Positions 58,189 to 64,000 of a stretch of DNA of 64,000 bases are shown here, one piece after another. The stretch spans positions 17,928,949-17,992,948 of the forward strand of contig NC_077244.1 in NCBI RefSeq assembly GCF_947179165.1, given 5' to 3'. The notes under the pieces were generated by a model that saw only the letters and a program-made list of their open reading frames with translations, was not told where the DNA came from and searched no databases. Every line of letters starts with the position of its first letter. The first letter of the stretch is position 1. A program made the position numbers and the translations under genes. The DNA is from Solanum dulcamara (taxonomy: Eukaryota; Streptophyta; Magnoliopsida; Solanales; Solanaceae).

Positions 58189-58569
58189 ATAACACCCAAA
58201 TAATCAATTTTGGAATCCAAGTAGAAATCAACCCAAAAACCCAATTTCAAAAATGAAGGGGTAAATCTGAAAAATTTTACATGAAAAAGTTCCTTAAGGT
58301 AATTGGAATCCATTAGTGAAAACCGTTTTGAAAATAGAGTTGTATTCAACACATAATCACCATTTTAAGAAAAGTTTGAGTTCTTGAAATACCCCCAAAA
58401 TTTGGAGTTCGAAATCATGTATTAAAGATCAAAATTTATAGCTCAAAATTACTTACCCAATAGATTCCACATGAAAATTTCCTTTGAAATCGCCAACCAC
58501 AAGCTCTAAAAACTCAAAAATAGAGGAAAAAGGGTCTACTCTTGGAACTGTCAGTCAAAAAATGCTCAC

Positions 58570-58770
58570 CGCGATTGCAACACCCAGCCACGCGATCACA
58601 ATGATTTACAGTAGTCAACTCATTAATTTACCATCTCAATCACGATAGGGACTTATGCAATCGCAACTCACGAAAAGCTTATCCTTCGCGATTGTGGAAC
58701 CTTCCTCGCGATCGCAAAGAACCAAATACTAGAACCTACGCGATCGCGAAAGAAGTCTCGTAGTCGCAAA
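58570..58770 (-). repeat. word cassette in LTR-B2 (CGCGATCGCGA type)
   Basis: Eight words around GCGATCGC: near 58570, 58591, 58637 (inverted), 58657 (inverted), 58686, 58707 (CGCGATCGCAAAG), 58739 (CGCGATCGCGAAAG) and 58760. It lies next to the GGGATTCATTCCGAACCCC segment that also borders the cassettes of A2 and B1. Confidence 0.75.
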
Positions 58771-59489
58771 GAAAACATCAACCTTCACAAGAAATAACAA
58801 ACACAACAAACTCCAAAACTCAAATTCACTCTGGATGAACCGTCGGGATTCATTCCGAACCCCGTACTCACAAACAAAATATGCTACCATACTAAATTTG
58901 GTAGTTCCGGAATCAATAGTACCGTCGAAACATGAAGTTGAGGTCTCCTATATTTATAACCCATTTAGTCATAATTAGACTAACTTAGGACTCAAAAATA
59001 CCAAAACAAACTTGGGATCTTCGAAAAATCAACCAAGGCCTCCCCTAGGTCTAAATCATCCCCCGAATCCAATGAAATTATCCAAATTTCATTCTTAGTA
59101 TCCGAACTCCGAATGTTGACCAAATTCAACTCTTGGACTAAAATTTCATAAATTTCCAACTTAGGATCTCAAATATACGAAACTTCTTTTAATTGAAACC
59201 AATATTTCTCCTAAACCAAATTCTACATTCTAGAACTGATGGTACTAAAGAAATTCTATTCCGAGGCTTGTAGCTTCGGTTGGTACAAAACTGATTTTAA
59301 ACCACTTAATCCTTTAAGAACTCAAAACTTCCACAAATCTTAACTTTTTTAAAAAATTCCAAAACAACTTCGAAAACTGATTAAATATAACTCGGGGTAA
59401 CTATCGAGAGGGGTAAAACACTCATTTTATGAAAATTTTCAAAAATGACCTTTGGGGTCATTGCATTATCCACTACTAAAAACTAAGTT

Positions 59490-60100
59490 CTTCCTCAAAC
59501 ATAAAGTAAGGGAAAGTATCTGAAGCCTAAAAAAATAGGGATATTTGGCACGCTTATCGGACTCTGCCTCCCAAGTAGCCTCTTTAACTTAACGGTGCCA
59601 CCCCTGTACCTTCACTGGAGCAATATCTTTAGACCTAAGTTTAGGGACATGTCTATCCAGAATAGCTATAGGCTCCTCCTCAAATGTCAAATTTGGAACC
59701 AACTCTACGGAATCAAGGGAAATCACATTGAATTATCTGGAACATACTTTTGGAGCATAGAGACGTGAAACATAGGATACACAACCGATAAGCTAGGTGA
59801 CAAGGCCAATTTATAAGACACTTCTCCAACTCATCCTAAAATCTCAAATGGGTCAATGATTCAAGGGTTGAGCTTGCCTTTGTTCCTGAATTACATCATA
59901 ACCTTTATGGGTTACACTGAGAGCCAAACATGATCGCCCTCCCTAAAATCTAAGGGCTGAACTATCTAGTCTGCATAACTCTTCTGTCGACTATGGGATA
60001 TTAACAGTCTACCTTGAGTCACATGAACCTAGTCCATGAAATCTCTAAGCAGATGCGTATCTAAAAGAGTCCATCTCAGTCGACTAAAACTACCAAATTA
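59490..60100 (-). pseudogene. G4 pol C-terminus
   Basis: The minus strand reads HVTQGRLLISHSRQKSYAD and LDFREGDHVWLSV (about 59930-60030), VFHV-like MFHVSMLQKYVPD (about 59740-59775), and LTFEEEPIAILDRHVPKLRS then KEATWEAESDKRAKYP (about 59545-59690). This is the C-terminal third of integrase in several frames. Immediately upstream, at about 60070-60100, the sequence is already the RNase H/integrase linker, so the integrase core is absent. Confidence 0.75.
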
Positions 60101-60720
60101 GAATCAGGTACAACCTCTTTGGCTTCATCTCGCAACATCTAATCTTGAATGAGTCACAACTTCTCATCATCAAACTAGCGCTCCTAGATTTGCTAAACTA
60201 AGGAAGAATGAGCCTCAATGAAAGCAATCAAACTACCACTTTCCTCCTAAACCTGCAATCGAACAAGATTGTTGGCTAGCCTCTGAATCTAGCCAAAGGT
60301 CTCCTATCAACACTAATTGCCATGAGACTCCCCATACTAGGAGTCTTTCTACTCAAAGCATCGACCACCACATTGACCTTTATCGGATGATACAAGGTAC
60401 TCATTTCATAGTCCTTCAGTAGCTCAAGCCTTCTACAGTGCCTTATGTTCAGATCTTTCTAACTAAAAATGTACTAAAGAATCCGATGATCGGTGTAGAC
60501 TTCACAATGCACACCATACAAGTAGTGATACCATAACTTCAACACAAACACCACCACTACTAACACTAAATCGTAAGTAGGGTACAACTTTTAACTGTCT
60601 AGAAGCATAGGAGACTACCTTTCCTTTTTGTATCAACATCCCACCTAAACCAACTATGGAAGCATCATAATATATGGTAAAGTCCACACCCTCCTTGGAT
60701 ATTGTCAAAAATACAAGCCA
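60101..60720 (-). pseudogene. G4 RNase H and linker
   Basis: At 60502-60708 the frame reads TIYYDASIVGLGGMLIQKGK and [11 protein letters not shown], the start of RNase H with its first Asp. VNVVVDALSRKTPSMGSL near 60330-60390 is its end. The linker that follows is recognisable but interrupted by stops down to about 60100. Confidence 0.75.
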
Positions 60721-61667
60721 AAGTTAATAAAGTCTTGAGTTTCTGAAAGCTCATCTCACACTCATCAAACCAATGAAAATCTACTATCTTCTGAGCCAGT
60801 CTAATCAAAGGAGCTGTAATAATTGAGAAACCCTTCTCGAATCATCTATAATAACTTGCCAACCCCATAAAACTCCATATCTTGATAGGGGAAGTAGGCA
60901 TCGTCTAGCCTCTAGCTGCCTCAAATCTTGGCCAGATTCACTCTAATACCCTTCTTAGACACCACGTGTCTTAAAAATGGCACCGAATCAAGCCAAAACT
61001 CACACTTGGAGAACTTTGCATACAACTTTTGCTCTCTCAATTTCTAAAGAACCAACCTCAAATGGCAAACTTGATCCTCTTCAGTCTTGGAATATATCAA
61101 GATATCATCAATGAATATAATCACAAAAGATTCCAAATACGGGCAAAATACCTCATTCATCAACTCCATTAACACTGCCGAGGTGTTAGTCAGCCCAAAA
61201 GTCTTACCCAAGAACTCATAATGTCTATAAGGGGTCTGAAAAGTTGTCTTTTATATACGATTCCCTAATCTTCAGCTGATCATAGCCGAACCTCAAATCG
61301 ATCTTAGGGAACAATGTCGTTCCTTAAAGCTGATAAATAAGACATCTGTGCGAGAAAAGAGGTACTTGTTCTTGATGCTCACCTTTTTCAACTACCTATA
61401 ATCGATGCACATCCCCATAGACCTATCTTTCTTATTTACAAACAAAATCGGTCCACCCCAAGGTGACACACTAGGGTAAATAAACGCTTTTCTCAACAAG
61501 TTTTGAAACTCTTCTTTCAACTCCTTCAACTCAGTGGGAGGCATACAATATGGGGCAATGGAAATGGGCTTAGTTCCCGTCTCCAAATTGATAGAAAAAT
61601 TGATATCCCTATCTAGAGGAAAACCTAGAAGGTTTGTACAAAACACATCTGCAAGCTCATGAACCAC
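60721..61667 (-). pseudogene. G4 reverse transcriptase
   Basis: The N-terminus is open at 61392-61667: VFCTNLLGFPLDRDINFSIN, PISIAPYCMPPTELKELKEE, SPWGGPILFVNKKD, MCIDYR. The catalytic box at about 61080-61125 is intact ([20 protein letters not shown]). Further segments continue to about 60720 with several frameshifts. The element lost activity through these breaks rather than at the active site. Confidence 0.8.
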
Positions 61668-61679
61668 GAGAATTGATTA

Positions 61680-62200
61680 CATAGAAGGAGTTTCAACACT
61701 AGTATCCTAGATGAAAGCCAAATAAAACATGCACCCTCTATCAATCAACCTCTAATCACAAATGTAAGAGATAACCTTACTAGGGTAAAAACCACTAGTA
61801 CCCTTCCAGTCAATCCTCGAAACACTAGGAATCGCTAAGGTAATAGTTTTAGCATAACAATCAAGAATCGCATGATAAGGAGAGAGCCAATCCATACCCA
61901 AGATAACATCAAAATCTACTATTCCCTGAATAATCATGTCAACCCTAGTGTCATACCCAGCCAAACAAATAAGATAGGATTGATACACTCGATCCACCAC
62001 TAAGGGCTCACCCAAGGGTATAGAAACATAAACAGGCACATGCATATGATCACATGTCAAATCAAACTAGGTGTAAAATAGGTACACGTATTGGAAAAAG
62101 TAGGTTCTAGGTCAAATAACACAGACGCAGATTGATGGCAGACTGGAATAATATCTGTGAGAACCACATCAGAAGCCTTAGCCTCAGGTCTCCTCGGGAA
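61680..62200 (-). pseudogene. G4 aspartic protease
   Basis: Open at 61752-62060: VPVYVSIPLGEPLVVDRVYQ, VDFDVILGMDWLSPYHAILD, IDWKG. The active-site segment just upstream (about 62085-62125) has decayed to LFDLEPTFSN; a frame break separates it from the rest. Confidence 0.75.
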
Positions 62201-62782
62201 AGCATAACATTGGACTCCCCTACTGCCTCTAGTATGCATTGCTTCTCTACCTTTTTCCTGCGAAATGATAGCACTGCTAGTATCCCTACCAGATATGCAG
62301 CCATCTCTATCAGTTTGAGCTCATCTCCAATCCCTGGTTGGAGGTACTAGTGCCCTTAATGGAGTAGAGTACATACGCTAGGGACCTGAATAAGTTTGTA
62401 GTAGAAACTGACAAATCATATGATTGATATCCCCAAAACTATAATAAGATCTCAAAATGGAGAATTACTGTGATGAACCAGAGGAATGTGTATAACCACC
62501 CTAACTTGCCGACCTCTGCTATGACCCCTAATAACTTTAACCTGTAATATAGGACCCACTGGGTGTCTGACCCCTCTCAAAAGATGGCATAGATGTGTGA
62601 ACTAGCCTCCTTCTCTAAAAAGAATCACCCTATTTATAATACCCTCTTTGTAGGATCCTTAACCTCCGAATGACGTACCATAATACTCACCAGATGCACG
62701 GGACCTCTTGGGGTCTCCAAACTCCTTCCTCCTATCAACTTCACCTCTTTGGTAGAACCCACAATGGACTGGAAGAAGACCC
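62201..62782 (-). pseudogene. G4 gag C-terminal part, cut by A3
   Basis: The basic linker EVNRRKEFGDPKRSRASGEY-type sequence near 62660-62755 and a Gly/Ser/Tyr-rich stretch (about 62450-62620) precede a degenerate knuckle region near 62270-62340. The N-terminal capsid part lies beyond LTR-A3 and outside the window. Confidence 0.65.
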
Positions 62783-64000
62783 TCTCATAACTTGATTTCT
62801 CAGGTCATGATGGCACCTACTATGACCTACCAGTAAGTAAGCTGACCTATATATCAGAATTGCGAGTAATGGGATATCAAGGTAGAAGACCAACAAATCA
62901 ATATAACTATAGTAATGAAATAATAGGAACATACATGAACGAGTAGAGGCAAAGCTAGATATATACAAATTAAAAGATTCCTCCTAGAACCTGGAAGTTA
63001 CATGTACAGAGCTACTACAGAAAAAGTACAAGTACCAAAAGTGGAACACAGAAACAGACCTATCTTAGAAAGAAAAAGACAGAAAAAATATATGTACAAA
63101 GAGAGACGGGTAAATCTAGAACGCAGTGTGCTCACTCTTGCCTCCGATGACAATTGCAGCTGGCTTAAATCAATACTGTTAGTTTGTACTTGGACCTGCA
63201 TCACAAAAATAGATGTAGAGTATAGTATAAGTACTAAAACAATAGGTACCTAGTAGGTATCATAGGCCGACTAAGCAAAAGTAAACTAAAATGCAAAAAG
63301 ATAACCATAATTACAGACAAGGCAAGAAGTAAATGTAGGTATGTACATGAGCGTACTCAACAAACAAAGAGAAAGAATTCTATCAGGCTCCTATAAACCC
63401 GATAGGTACAATCATACACAAGTCTAAGGTAACAACCTAAACGTACCCCATAATCTCGATAGAAGCAAATATAGGAGAAGTAAAATGAACAGAGCCAAAA
63501 GAGTTCCAATAATACCACCAATTTCTCGAACTTGAATAGAACCATCCCAAAAGCCTTAAACCATAACCCAAAGCGGAGAGTAGATAAATACATGAACCAA
63601 AGATTCATCAGAGAATCAAGAATTGAACTATGTGTAAGATGGACCATGGACTTCAACTAAGTAACTATAGCTAATGAGTCAACACGAGTAAGCTAGACCA
63701 CATATTTCAATCGGATAACTGTAGCCAATGAGTTGATATGAGTAAGCTAGACCATGAACTTCAATTGGGTATCTGTAGCCAAGGGGTCTAACACGGGTAA
63801 GCTAGACCACGAACTTCAACCGGGTAATTGTAGCGAAAAAGCCTGAATACAAGTAAGCTAGACCGTGGACTACAATAGGGTGGCTGTAGCTAAGAAGTTG
63901 TACATAAGAACGCTAGACTACAGACTTCAATCGGGTAAATATAGCTAAGGGATCGAATTGACAAAGAAACATTGACCAATAGAGCATCACGGGGAGTACC
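62783..64000 (-). mobile_element. A3: A-family LTR, runs off the window
   Basis: It begins with TCTCATAACTTGATTTCTCA, a decayed form of TGTCACGATCCGATTTCTCA, and is colinear with LTR-A1 and A2. No primer site lies at the border and gag is simply interrupted, so this is an insertion into G4 rather than its own LTR. Whether it is solo cannot be seen. Confidence 0.75.
63640..63965 (-). repeat. ~55-bp tandem array in A3
   Basis: Six units with GACTTCAAT-like anchors at about 63650, 63703, 63759, 63813, 63869 and 63924, linked by GGGTAACTGTAGCCAA and GTAAGCTAGACCA. It occupies the place of the ~29-bp GGACTTGAACC array of A1 and seems derived from it with a different period. Confidence 0.75.

Larger units (their letters stand above)
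55812..59465 (-). repeat. LTR-B2 (3' LTR of G4) with hAT insertion
   Basis: Plus-strand ends are TGTCACGGCC and GGGGTCATTGCA. Without the hAT element and one target copy it is about 2.6 kb. It shares landmarks with LTR-B1 and, more distantly, with the A LTRs near both ends. Confidence 0.7.
55812..62782 (-). mobile_element. G4: gypsy element, 3' LTR to gag, cut by A3
   Basis: A minus-strand element: 3' LTR (LTR-B2, 55812-59465), then pol C-terminus, RNase H, RT, protease and gag at rising coordinates, ending where LTR-A3 begins inside gag. The integrase zinc-binding region and core are missing. The 5' LTR lies outside the window. The RT catalytic box is intact, but other parts carry many stops. 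Confidence 0.8.

Noticed and set aside
62783..64000. 5' LTR of G4
   Set aside because: No primer binding site is present and gag is interrupted in mid-protein; the sequence is A-family rather than B-family like the G4 3' LTR. It is a separate insertion.

Overview
The window looks like nuclear plant DNA, most likely from the nightshade family (Solanaceae). It is AT-rich, holds several Ty3/gypsy retroelements of the plant gag-PR-RT-RH-IN type with initiator-Met-tRNA primer sites, and contains one Au/TS-like tRNA-derived SINE of a kind I associate with tobacco, tomato and potato. I found no host gene, tRNA, rRNA or intact reading frame of convincing length. Everything recognisable is transposon-derived, as in a gene-poor, probably pericentromeric block.

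Left third (1-25.8 kb): a minus-strand Ty1/copia remnant (gag debris, primer site, LTR) was split by a plus-strand gypsy element, G1 (3275-25621, TSD TTTCT). G1's pol is fused to a second plus-strand gypsy element, G2 (9686-17953), whose 5' LTR lost both ends. G1's 3' LTR was then split by two solo LTRs: D1 (18218-23660, TSD GTAGA) and D2 (24516-24933, TSD GATCG/A). D1 was in turn split by a minus-strand solo LTR, E1 (19616-22984, TSD GTTAT). That is a four-level nest that can be read base by base.

Middle (25.8-50.8 kb): about 2 kb of featureless AT-rich DNA is followed by minus-strand elements. These are A1 (3' LTR plus part of pol lacking the integrase core), G3 (the best preserved element, with solo LTR E2 inside its reverse transcriptase, TSD CTCAT), and an LTR of another family (B1) that carries solo LTR E3.

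Right (50.8-64 kb): four degenerate repeats, each with a TATA box and runs of TGTGACTTTT, one interrupted by the SINE; solo LTR A2; and element G4, whose 3' LTR carries a non-autonomous hAT element with 8-bp TSDs and whose gag is cut by LTR A3, which runs off the window.

The elements are decayed: frameshifts, stops that are often TAG, a D-to-N change in one RT catalytic motif, and lost integrase cores. The most unusual signals are inside the LTRs: (a) short, often palindromic words repeated upstream of the TATA region, where the word differs between close relatives although the flanks are conserved; (b) a ~29-bp array in A1 whose core matches the tRNA T-arm / pol III B-box consensus; (c) tandem G-box palindromes next to a TATA box in all three E LTRs.

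Coordinates of LTR ends supported by TG..CA termini, TSDs or PBS/PPT context should be good to the base. Limits of decayed gag/pol regions are approximate. All alignments were made by eye.
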